This document shows, one piece after another, positions 1 through 6,643 of a stretch of DNA of 15,709 bases (the stretch's first letter is position 1; every line of letters starts with the position of its first letter). The DNA comes from an uncultured Collinsella sp. (GTDB lineage Bacteria > Actinomycetota > Coriobacteriia > Coriobacteriales > Coriobacteriaceae). The notes under the pieces were generated by a model. The model did no database searches, was not told the DNA's origin, and saw only the letters and a program-made list of their open reading frames with translations. Location: positions 1-15,709 of the forward strand of contig URTZ01000029.1 in assembly GCA_900550825.1 (NCBI GenBank). The letters run 5' to 3'. The translations under genes and the position numbers were made by a program.

Positions 1-392
1 GCCGTCACGGCGGCGGTGCCTTTAGCGGAAAGGACTGCACCAAGGTTGACCGCTCCGCCGCATACGCCGCGCGCTGGGTCGCCAAGAACGTGGTCGCCGC
101 CGGCCTGGCCGACCGCTGCGAAGTCGAGCTTGCCTACGCCATCGGCGTTTCCAAGCCCCTTTCAATCATGGTCGACACCTTCGGTACCGCTAAGGTCGCC
201 GAGGACAAGATCGTTGAGGCCGTAGAGAAGACCTTCGACCTGCGCCCGGGCGCAATCATCCGCGACCTGGACCTGCGCCGCCCCATCTACGAAAAGACGG
301 CAGCCTACGGTCACTTCGGCCGCGAAGACGCCGACTTCACCTGGGAGAAAACCGACCGAGTCGAAGAACTCAAAGCAGCCTGCGGCCTGTAA
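1..392 (+). CDS. metK: S-adenosylmethionine synthase, C-terminal part (5' truncated)
   Basis: Makes S-adenosylmethionine from methionine and ATP in the cytoplasm. The reading frame is already open at the window edge (first full codon at base 3) and ends with TAA at 390-392, leaving about 129 residues of a protein that is normally close to 390-400. It begins in the conserved RHGGGAFSGKD segment, continues through TKVDRSAAYAARW, YAIGVSKPLSIMV, FDLRPG and finishes with the hallmark YEKTAAYGHFGRED. Both lysines of the GKDxTK phosphate/ATP loop are present. One small oddity is Cys where most MetK proteins have Pro (GKDC instead of GKDP). A strong terminator follows 38 bases after the stop, so metK is the last gene of its transcript. 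Identification is secure from these motifs; the N-terminal two thirds lie outside the window. Confidence 0.98.
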   Translation, partial: RHGGGAFSGKDCTKVDRSAAYAARWVAKNVVAAGLADRCEVELAYAIGVSKPLSIMVDTFGTAKVAEDKIVEAVEKTFDLRPGAIIRDLDLRRPIYEKTAAYGHFGREDADFTWEKTDRVEELKAACGL

Positions 393-430
393 GCTTACGA
401 GAAAAGCCACAGCCAAATAACAACGCACCA

Positions 431-465
431 AAAGAAGTACCGGCCCCAACCGGTACTTCTTTTTT
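431..465 (+). terminator. Rho-independent terminator after metK
   Basis: Perfect 13-bp inverted repeat (AAAGAAGTACCGG at 431-443 with its complement at 450-462), 6-base loop CCCCAA, and a T-rich tail running to 465. The A-run on the left arm means it could also act on leftward transcripts coming from manA. Confidence 0.95.
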
Positions 466-702
466 ATTTAAAGATGGTGAAGATGAGCCGACCTGGGACA
501 TGGAATAGGTCATAGGCCGATAAATTTCGCAGCAGAGCGACTCCAACCATGTATCCTAAGTTCCGAGGGCTTTAGTATTTGGTCGATCGCGAGTTCCGCA
601 CGAGCCGGAGGCCACTTAATGTGGCCTCCGTGCGAGCAGGACTGTCCGAGCAGGCGACCAAACCCCGCGCCCCGTCCCGGCGAGCGCTTGGGGACCGGTG
701 GC
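466..702. other. Intergenic stretch, no gene seen
   Basis: The gap between metK and the end of manA totals about 310 bases. Apart from the metK terminator and the hairpin at 606-630 I see no convincing open frame with a ribosome binding site, and no tRNA or RNA gene. Bases about 466-605 look more AT-rich than the flanking genes, which would fit decayed sequence, but nothing identifies an origin. Confidence 0.6.
606..630 (-). terminator. Hairpin without U-tract downstream of manA (possible terminator)
   Basis: Perfect 10-bp inverted repeat CGGAGGCCAC / GTGGCCTCCG with a 5-base loop (616-620), 73 bases past the manA stop. There is no T-run on either side, so it is not a classical terminator. 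Hairpins without a U-tract have been proposed to end transcription in actinobacteria; that role here is inferred. Confidence 0.45.
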
Positions 703-1635
703 CTACAGGTGGCTGATGATCAGTTCCATCTTGCCTTCGAGGTCGATGGAGCTGACGGTGCTCGGGGCCAGCAGGTGGCTTCCCTTGTGGACGGGGTCGC
801 CGCAGACGGTGCCTTCGCCGTCGATGACCGACAGACACATGAAGGGCCAGCGCTGGTCGAGGGTTTTGCTGCCGTCGACGCGCACACGATCGACGGTGTA
901 GCAGGAGTTAGACTCGAGCTCGGTCACGCCGTTCACCTCGGGCGCGGTCACCGTGCCGTCGGTCGGAGCCTGGGCATCAAAGTCGATGCAGTCGAGGCTC
1001 TGCTCAATGTGCAGCGGGCGCAGGTTGCCGTCGGTGCCGGGACGGTCGTAGTCGTACAGACGATACGTCACGTCGCTCGACTGCTGCGTCTCCAAAATGA
1101 GCGTGCCGGTCTTGATGGCGTGCACGGTACCGGAATCAATCTGGAAAAAGTCGCCCTTGTGAATCGGCAACACGTTGAGCATGTCGTCCCAACGTCCTTC
1201 CTCGATCATTTGTGCGGCCTCGGCGCGGTCCTTGGCACGCTGGCCGACGATGATCGTGGCGTCGGGCTCGCAGTCCAGCACATACCAGCACTCGGTTTTG
1301 CCCAGGCTGCCGTTTTCGTGCTCGGCGGCGTACTCGTCGTTGGGATGAATCTGGATCGAAAGGTCGTCCTTGGCGTCCAGAATCTTAATGAGCAGCGGGA
1401 ACTCCTTGCCCTCGCAGTTGCCAAAGAGCTCGCGATGCTCGGCCCACAGCCACGACAGCGTGTGGCCGGCATACGGGCCCTCCGCAATCTGGCAGTCGCC
1501 GTTGGGGTGGGCCGAGATGGCCCAGCACTCACCGATGGGACCCTCGGGAATGTCGTAGCCAAATACGGTTTCGAGCTGGCGACCGCCCCAGATCTTCTCG
1601 TGGAAGATCGGCGTCAGCTTAATCAAATCGGACAT
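703..1635 (-). CDS. manA: Mannose-6-phosphate isomerase, class I
   Basis: Interconverts mannose-6-phosphate and fructose-6-phosphate (zinc enzyme, cytoplasmic). The 310-residue length matches the short Bacillus-type ManA/GmuF proteins. Visible motifs are IWGGRQL near the N-terminus (about 15-21), the metal site QIHPND (Q95, H97), KTECWY (E115) and the second His in GTVHAI (H172), all on the double-stranded beta-helix (cupin) fold. An in-frame ATG lies two codons upstream at 1641, but the GGGGG ribosome-binding stretch is only one base from it and seven bases from the ATG at 1635, so I start at 1635 (MSDLIKLTP). It is co-directional with the upstream GntR gene (74-base gap holding a hairpin) and probably co-transcribed with it. 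The context with a divergent 6-phospho-glycosidase and PTS suggests a role in using mannose-containing disaccharides rather than in cell-wall mannose supply, though either is possible. Confidence 0.95.
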   Translation of the reverse strand: MSDLIKLTPIFHEKIWGGRQLETVFGYDIPEGPIGECWAISAHPNGDCQIAEGPYAGHTLSWLWAEHRELFGNCEGKEFPLLIKILDAKDDLSIQIHPNDEYAAEHENGSLGKTECWYVLDCEPDATIIVGQRAKDRAEAAQMIEEGRWDDMLNVLPIHKGDFFQIDSGTVHAIKTGTLILETQQSSDVTYRLYDYDRPGTDGNLRPLHIEQSLDCIDFDAQAPTDGTVTAPEVNGVTELESNSCYTVDRVRVDGSKTLDQRWPFMCLSVIDGEGTVCGDPVHKGSHLLAPSTVSSIDLEGKMELIISHL

Positions 1636-1658
1636 GTTCATACCCCCATTGTGTTGCG

Positions 1659-1694
1659 CGGGCGCTGCACAAAACAGCTCAAAGCGAGCGCCCG
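1659..1694 (-). other. Intercistronic hairpin between gntR and manA
   Basis: Perfect 8-bp inverted repeat CGGGCGCT (1659-1666) / AGCGCCCG (1687-1694) with a 20-base loop, located between the regulator stop and the manA ribosome binding site. No U-tract follows in the leftward direction, so an RNA-processing or stability role, or partial termination, is more likely than full termination. Function is inferred. Confidence 0.45.
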
Positions 1695-1709
1695 GATGAC
1701 TACAAAAAC

Positions 1710-2429
1710 CTATGCCAACGTTACGTTGTGCAACTCAAAGCGGTCGCCAACGTTGCGCGAGACCGAATACTCAAAGGCGGCGCCGCTGTCCAAAAAGCCA
1801 ATCTGGGTGAGCTCGAGCAGGGGAGAGCCAGGCTTGGTGTCCAAGCGCTCGGCTTCTTCCTCGGTTGCTGCCACGGCGCGAATGGTACGGTGGAAGCTCG
1901 AAATCTTCAGCCCACATTGCTCGCGGATGAAGTGGTAGACCGATCCGTACAGGTCCTTCTTTTTAAGGCCTGGAATCAGCTCGAGGGGCATGTAGGTGTA
2001 CTCGATAACGATGGGCTTCTCATCGGCCTGACGCACGCGCACGATGTGATAGGCAAAGTCATCCTCGGCAATTCCCAGCTGGGCTGCGATGTCCGCTGGT
2101 GGATTAACAATCGAGAAATCGTAGACCACCGAGGTCACCTTCTCCCCGCGGTGCTCATACGAAAAGCCCTGGGCACGGTCGTTTTTGCCCTGGAAAAACG
2201 CCTGACCGGGAAGTCCCGCCGTGTCCTTAACGTAGGTACCCGATCCGCGTCGGCTGGTAATAAGACCTTCCTCGGTGATTTGCTCGATAGCTCGTTTGAC
2301 GGTGATTTTGGAAACGCTATAGAGCTCGCAGAACTCAACGACGGTGGGAAGCTTGTCGCCCGGTTTAAGAGTGCCATCCTCGATGCTTCGACGAATATCT
2401 GCAGCTATCGCCTCGTATTTGGGAATCAT
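1710..2429 (-). CDS. GntR-family (HutC/UTRA) transcriptional regulator
   Basis: Sugar-responsive DNA-binding regulator of 239 residues. Residues about 1-70 are a GntR winged helix-turn-helix (MIPKYEAIAADIRRSI, LPTVVEFCELYSVSKITVKR, EGLITSRRGSGTYV); residues about 85-235 form a UTRA effector-binding domain (IVRVRQADEKPIVIEYTYMP, LYGSVYHFI, ELTQIGFLDSGAAFEYSVSR). UTRA regulators usually sense phosphorylated sugars. The frame extends upstream to 2462, but AAGGAGG (2434-2440 on the complementary strand) sits just before the ATG at 2429, so that start is chosen. It is divergent from the glycosidase/PTS operon and upstream of manA, the arrangement expected for the local repressor of both arms; by gene content its counterpart is GmuR of the B. 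subtilis gmu operon. The effector is not known. Confidence 0.93.
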   Translation of the reverse strand: MIPKYEAIAADIRRSIEDGTLKPGDKLPTVVEFCELYSVSKITVKRAIEQITEEGLITSRRGSGTYVKDTAGLPGQAFFQGKNDRAQGFSYEHRGEKVTSVVYDFSIVNPPADIAAQLGIAEDDFAYHIVRVRQADEKPIVIEYTYMPLELIPGLKKKDLYGSVYHFIREQCGLKISSFHRTIRAVAATEEEAERLDTKPGSPLLELTQIGFLDSGAAFEYSVSRNVGDRFELHNVTLA

Positions 2430-2465
2430 TGAACCTCCTTTCCGACATATATCAATACGCAAGTA

Positions 2466-2471
2466 AGTATA
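2466..2471 (-). promoter_or_regulatory. Probable -10 element for gntR-manA
   Basis: On the complementary strand this reads TATACT, preceded by GGT. It lies about 37 bases before the gntR start codon. No good -35 is seen at normal spacing, so activity may be weak or depend on a regulator. Confidence 0.5.
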
Positions 2472-2500
2472 ACCCTTAACAAGGCACCCATATAACCTTT
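2468..2500. repeat. Direct repeat TATAACC(C)TT, candidate regulator site
   Basis: TATAACCCTT at 2468-2477 and TATAACCTTT at 2491-2500, start-to-start distance 23 bases (about two helical turns). The first copy overlaps the leftward -10 element. It could be an operator for the adjacent GntR protein, but GntR/UTRA sites are normally inverted repeats, so this is only a candidate. Confidence 0.3.
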
Positions 2501-2537
2501 ATCTAAGAAGCTCGAGAAAGAAAAAAGAAAAAGACGC

Positions 2538-2565
2538 TTTACTTTTAGAATTAGAGCGCTATAGT
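2538..2565 (+). promoter_or_regulatory. Probable promoter of the glycosidase/PTS operon
   Basis: TTTACT (2538-2543), 16-base spacer, TATAGT (2560-2565), in an AT-rich island that contrasts with the GC-rich genes. A purine-rich A-tract (about 2514-2533) immediately upstream resembles an UP element. The start of transcription would be near 2572, giving a leader of about 160 bases. Confidence 0.65.
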
Positions 2566-2608
2566 TTAAGCAACGAACGGAATCTTTCCGCAGAACAGGA
2601 TCGACCGT

Positions 2609-2698
2609 TTGGGGACGGTTTTGTTTTGGCGGGTTGGATATCGGTATGACCGGTGCGCGCCCGCGCCGGATAACCTGCCAAAGCAAACCCGTCTCCAA
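2609..2698 (+). repeat. Long imperfect inverted repeat in the operon leader (GGGGAC repeat family)
   Basis: Arms of 27 bases at 2609-2635 and 2672-2698. Aligned as complements they agree at 23 positions, and three of the four differences are G-U wobbles in RNA, leaving one mismatch. The right arm begins AACCTGCCAAAGCAAACC and is nearly the same as the repeat at 6551-6574. It lies between the promoter and the GH1 start codon, so it would be transcribed as a long hairpin. No U-tract follows, so it is not an ordinary terminator. Confidence 0.8.
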
Positions 2699-2732
2699 CC
2701 GGAAGCTCTAGAACACGAAAGCGAGGACTTTG

Positions 2733-4133
2733 ATGGCACAGTATCAGCTGCCCAACGACTTCTTCTTTGGCGCTGCTATGTCCGGCCCGCAGACTGAGGG
2801 TCAGTGGAACCAGGGCGGCAAGCTCGAGAACCTGTGGGACACCTGGTCCATCCAGGATCTGGGCTCGTTCTACAACTGCGTTGGCTCTTACGCCGGCAAT
2901 GACTTTATGGCCAAGTACCAGGAAGACCTTCGCATTTTGAAGGACTTGGGCCTGGATACCTATCGCACTTCCATCCAGTGGAGCCGTCTGCTCGATGCCG
3001 ACGGCAACCTCAACGAGGAAGGCGCCGCGTGGTATCATGAGTTGTTCCGTGCCTCTCGCGAAGCCGGCCTGGAGCCGTTTGTCAACTTGTACCACTTTGA
3101 CATGCCCACCTACCTTTTTAACCGTGGCGGCTGGGAGAGCCGTGAGGTTGTCGAGGCTTACGCACATTACGCCGACGTCGCCTTCCACGAGTTTGGCCAG
3201 GAGATCAAGTACTGGTTCACCTTTAACGAGCCCATCGTCGAGCCCGAGCAGCGCTATCAGGAGGGCGTGTGGTTCCCGCAACTCCACGACTTCAACCGCG
3301 CTCGCACCGTGCAGTATCACATCTCGCTGGCACACGCGCTGGCCGTGGCCAACTATCGTCGCGCCTATGACGAGGGCGCTGTTCGCGCCGATGCCAAGAT
3401 CGGCATGATCAACTGCTTTACTCCGGTCTACACCAAGGAGAACCCCAGCGAGGCAGACCTCGAGGCCGTGCGTATGACCAGCGGCATCAACAATCGCTGG
3501 TGGCTCGACCTTATTACCAAGGGCGAGCTTCCTGCCGACGTGCTCGACAGCCTGGCCGAGGGCGGCGTTAAGCTCCCGTTCCGTGCCGGCGACCAAGAGA
3601 TTCTCAAGCAGGGTGTTGTCGACTGGCTCGGCTGCAACTACTACCACCCCACGCGTGTTCAGGCGCCGGCGAGCAAGGTCGACCAGTACGGCCTGCCGCA
3701 CTTTGCCGACGAGTACGTATGGCCCGACGCCGTTATGAACGAGAGCCGCGGCTGGGAGATCTACCCGCAGGGCCTCTACGACTTTGGCATGGACTGCGCT
3801 AAGAACTACCCCGATCTTGAGTGGTTCGTTTCCGAGAACGGCATCGGCATCATGGACGAATACAAGAACCGTGACGCCGAAGGAACCATCCAGGATGACT
3901 ACCGCGTCGACTTTGTACGTCAGCACCTGGAGTGGGTGGCCAAGGCCATCGACGAGGGCGCCAAGTGCCGCGGATACCATTATTGGGCCGTCATCGATAA
4001 CTGGTCTTGGGCCAATGCCTTTAAGAATCGCTATGGCTTTGTCGAGGTCGATCTGATGGATGGCTATAAGCGCCGTCTTAAGAAGTCGGCGGCCTGGCTC
4101 AAACAGGTCGCCACGACCCACGTGGTTGATTAG
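2733..4133 (+). CDS. 6-phospho-beta-glycosidase, glycoside hydrolase family 1
   Basis: Hydrolyses PTS-imported, 6-phosphorylated beta-disaccharides (cellobiose-6-P or a manno/gluco analogue) in the cytoplasm. It has 466 residues, typical of GH1, as a single (beta/alpha)8 barrel. The acid/base is E166 in WFTFNEP and the nucleophile E368 in VSENG. The non-reducing-end loop reads DNWSWANAFKNRYG (422-435): Ser425 replaces the Glu of plain beta-glucosidases, the usual mark of enzymes acting on 6-phosphates. Relative to Lactococcus LacG (Ser428, Lys435, Tyr437 as I recall it) the lysine position is Asn432, with Lys431 beside it. A TTG one codon upstream (2730) is possible, but ATG at 2733 has GAGG seven bases before it. 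First gene of the operon; EIIC follows after 119 bases. Substrate preference between gluco and manno forms cannot be read directly. Confidence 0.94.
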   Translation: MAQYQLPNDFFFGAAMSGPQTEGQWNQGGKLENLWDTWSIQDLGSFYNCVGSYAGNDFMAKYQEDLRILKDLGLDTYRTSIQWSRLLDADGNLNEEGAAWYHELFRASREAGLEPFVNLYHFDMPTYLFNRGGWESREVVEAYAHYADVAFHEFGQEIKYWFTFNEPIVEPEQRYQEGVWFPQLHDFNRARTVQYHISLAHALAVANYRRAYDEGAVRADAKIGMINCFTPVYTKENPSEADLEAVRMTSGINNRWWLDLITKGELPADVLDSLAEGGVKLPFRAGDQEILKQGVVDWLGCNYYHPTRVQAPASKVDQYGLPHFADEYVWPDAVMNESRGWEIYPQGLYDFGMDCAKNYPDLEWFVSENGIGIMDEYKNRDAEGTIQDDYRVDFVRQHLEWVAKAIDEGAKCRGYHYWAVIDNWSWANAFKNRYGFVEVDLMDGYKRRLKKSAAWLKQVATTHVVD

Positions 4134-4154
4134 CGACCGGACGAACGTCCAGAC

Positions 4155-4170
4155 CGCGCGCCGCCGCGCG
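4155..4170 (+). other. Short GC hairpin between GH1 gene and EIIC gene
   Basis: CGCGCG / CGCGCG with a 4-base loop. No T-run follows. It may stabilise the 3' end of the glycosidase message or be incidental in such a GC-rich stretch. Confidence 0.3.
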
Positions 4171-4252
4171 CAACACATGGCACATCTGGTGGCAGAGGGC
4201 GACAGACCACCGTGCGCATAGGAAAGGCCGGATTTGAAAGTTAGGAGCAATC

Positions 4253-5596
4253 ATGGCCAGTGACAACGGAAAGAGCTTCCTCGACAAGTTTGCCGAGGTC
4301 TCTGCGAAGGTGGGAAACCAGGTTCACCTGCGTTCCCTGCGTGACGCCTTCGCGACCATCACGCCGCTCTATATCCTTGCGGGTATCGCGGTTCTTATTA
4401 ACAACGTCGTGTTCCCTCTGTTCCCGCTCGATGCGGCGGGCCTTGCCAACCTTCAGACGTGGGGTTCGGCGATTACGCTGGGCACCCTCAACGTCTCTGC
4501 CATTAGCTTGGCCGGATTGATTGGCTACAGCCTCGCTAAGAACAAGCGCTTCGATAATCCGCTTGCTTGCATGGTCGTCGCTATCTCTGCCTTCGTCATC
4601 ATGATGCCGCAGCAGATCACCGCCTCGCTTGCCGCCACGAGCCCGCTGCTCACCGACAAGATCACCTCCGCCGAGGTCACGGGCGCCCTTTCGACTGCCA
4701 ACACCGGCACCAACGGTCTGTTCTCGGCTATTATCATCGCCCTGCTTTCCGTCTCGCTCTTCATCAAGATTTCTGGCGTCGAGAAGCTCAAGGTTAAGCT
4801 GGGCGAGGGCGTGCCTCCCGCGGTCTCCAACTCCTTCAACGTCATGATTCCGATGCTGCTTAACCTCGCGGTCTTCGCTCTTGCCGCAGCCCTGCTCGCC
4901 GTGTGCGCCGGCACCGATCTGTGCACCATCATCTCCACGTGCATCTCCAACCCGCTCAAGAGCATCATGAACGCTGGTCCGTGGGCTGTTATCCTCATCT
5001 ACACCCTTGCCAACCTGCTGTTCTGCGTCGGTATTCACCAGTCCACCATCTCTGGCGCTACCGTCGAGCCGATCCTGACCATGCTCATCGTCGACAACAT
5101 GGCTACCTTTGCCGCCGGTGGCACCATCCAGCCCGATCACTACATGAACATGCAGATCGTTAACAGCTTCGCCCTCATCGGCGGCTCGGGCTGCACCCTC
5201 ATGCTTCTGCTCGACACGCTCCTGTTCTCCAAGAACAAGGCTTCCGAGACCGTTTCCAAGATGGCTATCCTGCCTGGTCTGTTCAACATCAACGAGCCGG
5301 TTATCTACGGTTACCCCATCGTGTACAACCTGCCGCTCATGATCCCGTTCGTCCTTCTTCCCGATCTGTTCATCGGCATCACCTATGGCCTTACCTGCGC
5401 AGGCATCATCAGCCCCTGCATCGCCCAGGTGCCCTGGACCATGCCTCCCGTCATCAATGCCCTGCTCGCTACGGGCTTTGACTGGCGCGCCGGCGTGTGG
5501 CAGGCTCTCGAGATTGTCATTGGCATGGCCGTCTACCTGCCCTTTATGAAGATTTCCGAGAAGGCAATCGCCAAGCAGGAGGCTCTCGCCGAGTAG
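4253..5596 (+). CDS. PTS lactose/cellobiose-family permease, EIIC
   Basis: Membrane channel of a lactose/cellobiose-type phosphotransferase system, carrying a beta-disaccharide inward while EIIB phosphorylates it. The 447 residues with about ten hydrophobic segments match ChbC/CelB/GmuC. The N-terminal LRDAFATITPLYILAGIAVL segment and the family signature LFNINEPVIYGYPIV (about 340-355) are clear. The start is fixed by TTAGGAGCAATC just before the ATG. No EIIA or EIIB domain is fused; these are the two following genes. Known members of this family import cellobiose, chitobiose, lactose or glucomannan fragments; the substrate here is inferred from the neighbours. Confidence 0.95.
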   Translation: MASDNGKSFLDKFAEVSAKVGNQVHLRSLRDAFATITPLYILAGIAVLINNVVFPLFPLDAAGLANLQTWGSAITLGTLNVSAISLAGLIGYSLAKNKRFDNPLACMVVAISAFVIMMPQQITASLAATSPLLTDKITSAEVTGALSTANTGTNGLFSAIIIALLSVSLFIKISGVEKLKVKLGEGVPPAVSNSFNVMIPMLLNLAVFALAAALLAVCAGTDLCTIISTCISNPLKSIMNAGPWAVILIYTLANLLFCVGIHQSTISGATVEPILTMLIVDNMATFAAGGTIQPDHYMNMQIVNSFALIGGSGCTLMLLLDTLLFSKNKASETVSKMAILPGLFNINEPVIYGYPIVYNLPLMIPFVLLPDLFIGITYGLTCAGIISPCIAQVPWTMPPVINALLATGFDWRAGVWQALEIVIGMAVYLPFMKISEKAIAKQEALAE

Positions 5597-5625
5597 AACG
5601 CCTAACGTTCGTCCCTTTCACCTTT

Positions 5626-5656
5626 GCGGGCGCCGGTACGCGGTGCCGGTGCCCGC
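5626..5656 (+). other. Strong intercistronic hairpin between EIIC and EIIB
   Basis: Arms 5626-5639 and 5643-5656 pair over 14 positions (two G-U) around a GCG loop. It is followed by CTCTCTCCCTT rather than a T-run. It sits in the unusually long 161-base gap inside an otherwise compact operon, so it may act in RNA processing, 3'-end protection of the upstream message, or partial termination that sets component ratios (inference). Confidence 0.6.
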
Positions 5657-5757
5657 GGCTCTCTCCCTTGTGTAAAGATGCAGAGGGGTGGGCACAATAG
5701 CCGCAAGGAATACAACCAGTTGTCGTCTGCGCGCCGCGCAGTTATAAGGAGGAAACC

Positions 5758-6060
5758 ATGAAGAAGATCATGCTCTGCTGCAATGCCGGTATGTCCACGA
5801 GCCTGCTGGTCCAGAAGATGCAGGCCGAGGTTGCAAACCGTGGTCTGGATATTGAGATCGAGGCTCGTCCCATGAACGAGGCCCACGATCACCTGGACGA
5901 GTGCGACATGTTGCTGCTTGGTCCGCAGATCGGCTACACCAAGGGCGATTTTGAGAAGGAGGCCGCCGGTCGTTTTCCGGTCGAGGTCATCAACATGGTC
6001 GACTACGGCCGCATGAACGCTGCCGGCATCATCGACCACTGCGTCAGCGTGATGGGCTAG
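5758..6060 (+). CDS. PTS lactose/cellobiose-family EIIB component
   Basis: Cytoplasmic phosphocarrier that takes the phosphoryl group from EIIA and passes it to the sugar in EIIC. 100 residues, the usual size. The active-site loop LCCNAGMSTSLL matches the LFCSAGMSTSLL loop of E. coli EIIB-cellobiose, which makes Cys8 the phosphorylated residue. LLLGPQIGY in the middle is also a family signature. It has the strongest ribosome binding site in the operon (AAGGAGG, 5749-5755). The stop codon directly abuts the EIIA gene. Confidence 0.96.
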   Translation: MKKIMLCCNAGMSTSLLVQKMQAEVANRGLDIEIEARPMNEAHDHLDECDMLLLGPQIGYTKGDFEKEAAGRFPVEVINMVDYGRMNAAGIIDHCVSVMG

Positions 6061-6069
6061 GTGCTCCGC

Positions 6070-6402
6070 ATGGAGGATATGAACGAACTGCAGATGACCT
6101 GCTTCGAGATCATCAGCTACGTCGGTACCGCCAAGAGCATGTACATCAATGCCGTGCAAAAGGCCAAGGAGGGCGATTTTGACGCCGCCGAGGAGCTTAT
6201 CAAGCAGGGCGACGAGGCCTATAACGGTGGCCACGATGTTCACATGGGGCTTCTGAAGAAGGAGGCCAACGGCGAGCGTAACGGCGAGGCCCCGTTGATT
6301 CTGCTGCATGCCGAGGACCAGATGGCCGGTACCGAGACCATGCGCGTCATGGCGACGGAGCTCATCGAGATTCACAAGCAGCTGCAGGTACTTCAGGCCT
6401 AG
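6070..6402 (+). CDS. PTS lactose/cellobiose-family EIIA component
   Basis: Cytoplasmic phosphocarrier that accepts phosphate from HPr. Its 110 residues form an all-helical trimeric PTS_IIA-lac fold in known members. The phosphorylated histidine is His80 in LILLHAEDQMAG. MTCFEIISYVGTAKSMYI and EGDFDAAEELIKQGDEAY match the family. Three in-frame starts exist: GTG 6061, ATG 6070 and ATG 6079. ATG 6070 is preferred because AGGTG lies six bases upstream; for 6079 the GGAGG is only two bases away. Translation is probably coupled to EIIB. A strong terminator follows. Confidence 0.94.
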   Translation: MEDMNELQMTCFEIISYVGTAKSMYINAVQKAKEGDFDAAEELIKQGDEAYNGGHDVHMGLLKKEANGERNGEAPLILLHAEDQMAGTETMRVMATELIEIHKQLQVLQA

Positions 6403-6460
6403 TCGGCGTTATCGCCGCGATGGGCCGTGCGGTCCAACAGACAACACAGTCCCTTTGACG

Positions 6461-6498
6461 GGCGCCGGGAGTCTCCGCCTCCCGGCGCCTTTATTTTT
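6461..6498 (+). terminator. Rho-independent terminator after the PTS operon
   Basis: Perfect 11-bp stem GGCGCCGGGAG (6461-6471) / CTCCCGGCGCC (6479-6489), 7-base loop, T-rich tail TTTATTTTT. This ends the glycosidase/PTS transcript before the ROK gene. Confidence 0.96.
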
Positions 6499-6548
6499 GG
6501 GGATGGTCTTGCGCGGCCTGTTGGGCAGCCAATTGCGTTACCCCAGAT

Positions 6549-6590
6549 AAAACCTGCCAAAACAAACCTGTCCCTTTTTGGTAGGTTTTT
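6549..6590 (+). terminator. Second terminator-like hairpin, containing the GGGAC repeat
   Basis: 14-bp stem AAAACCTGCCAAAA (6549-6562) with 6576-6589 (one G-U), 13-base loop, T's at the 3' side. Left arm plus loop (AACCTGCCAAAACAAACCTG, then TCCC) is the same repeat as the right arm at 2672-2696. The T-rich right arm could work as a terminator, but its origin looks like a dispersed repeat. Confidence 0.7.
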
Positions 6591-6643
6591 GCCTTGAGAG
6601 CGGTACCATACAGGCAATGTTTAAACGAGAAAGGTGGGCTCCC

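Noticed and set aside
466..605. tRNA or small RNA gene downstream of metK
   Set aside because: No cloverleaf with T-loop or acceptor pairing found on either strand.
619..1938. Rightward open frame across manA and the 3' end of the regulator gene
   Set aside because: It crosses two real leftward genes and the gap between them, and the product resembles no family.
2609..2698. LicT/BglG-type antiterminator site for the beta-glucoside operon
   Set aside because: No adjoining U-rich terminator and no antiterminator gene nearby; the local regulator is a GntR/UTRA DNA-binding protein, and the arms match a dispersed repeat.
2559..4250. Leftward open frame of over 560 codons opposite the GH1 gene
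   Set aside because: It is antisense to a protein with intact GH1 motifs, has no recognisable domain and no ribosome binding site, and arises from GC-rich codon bias that removes stops on the other strand.
4241..5140. Leftward frame opposite EIIC with a very hydrophilic product
   Set aside because: It is the complement of membrane-segment codons, a well-known artefact.
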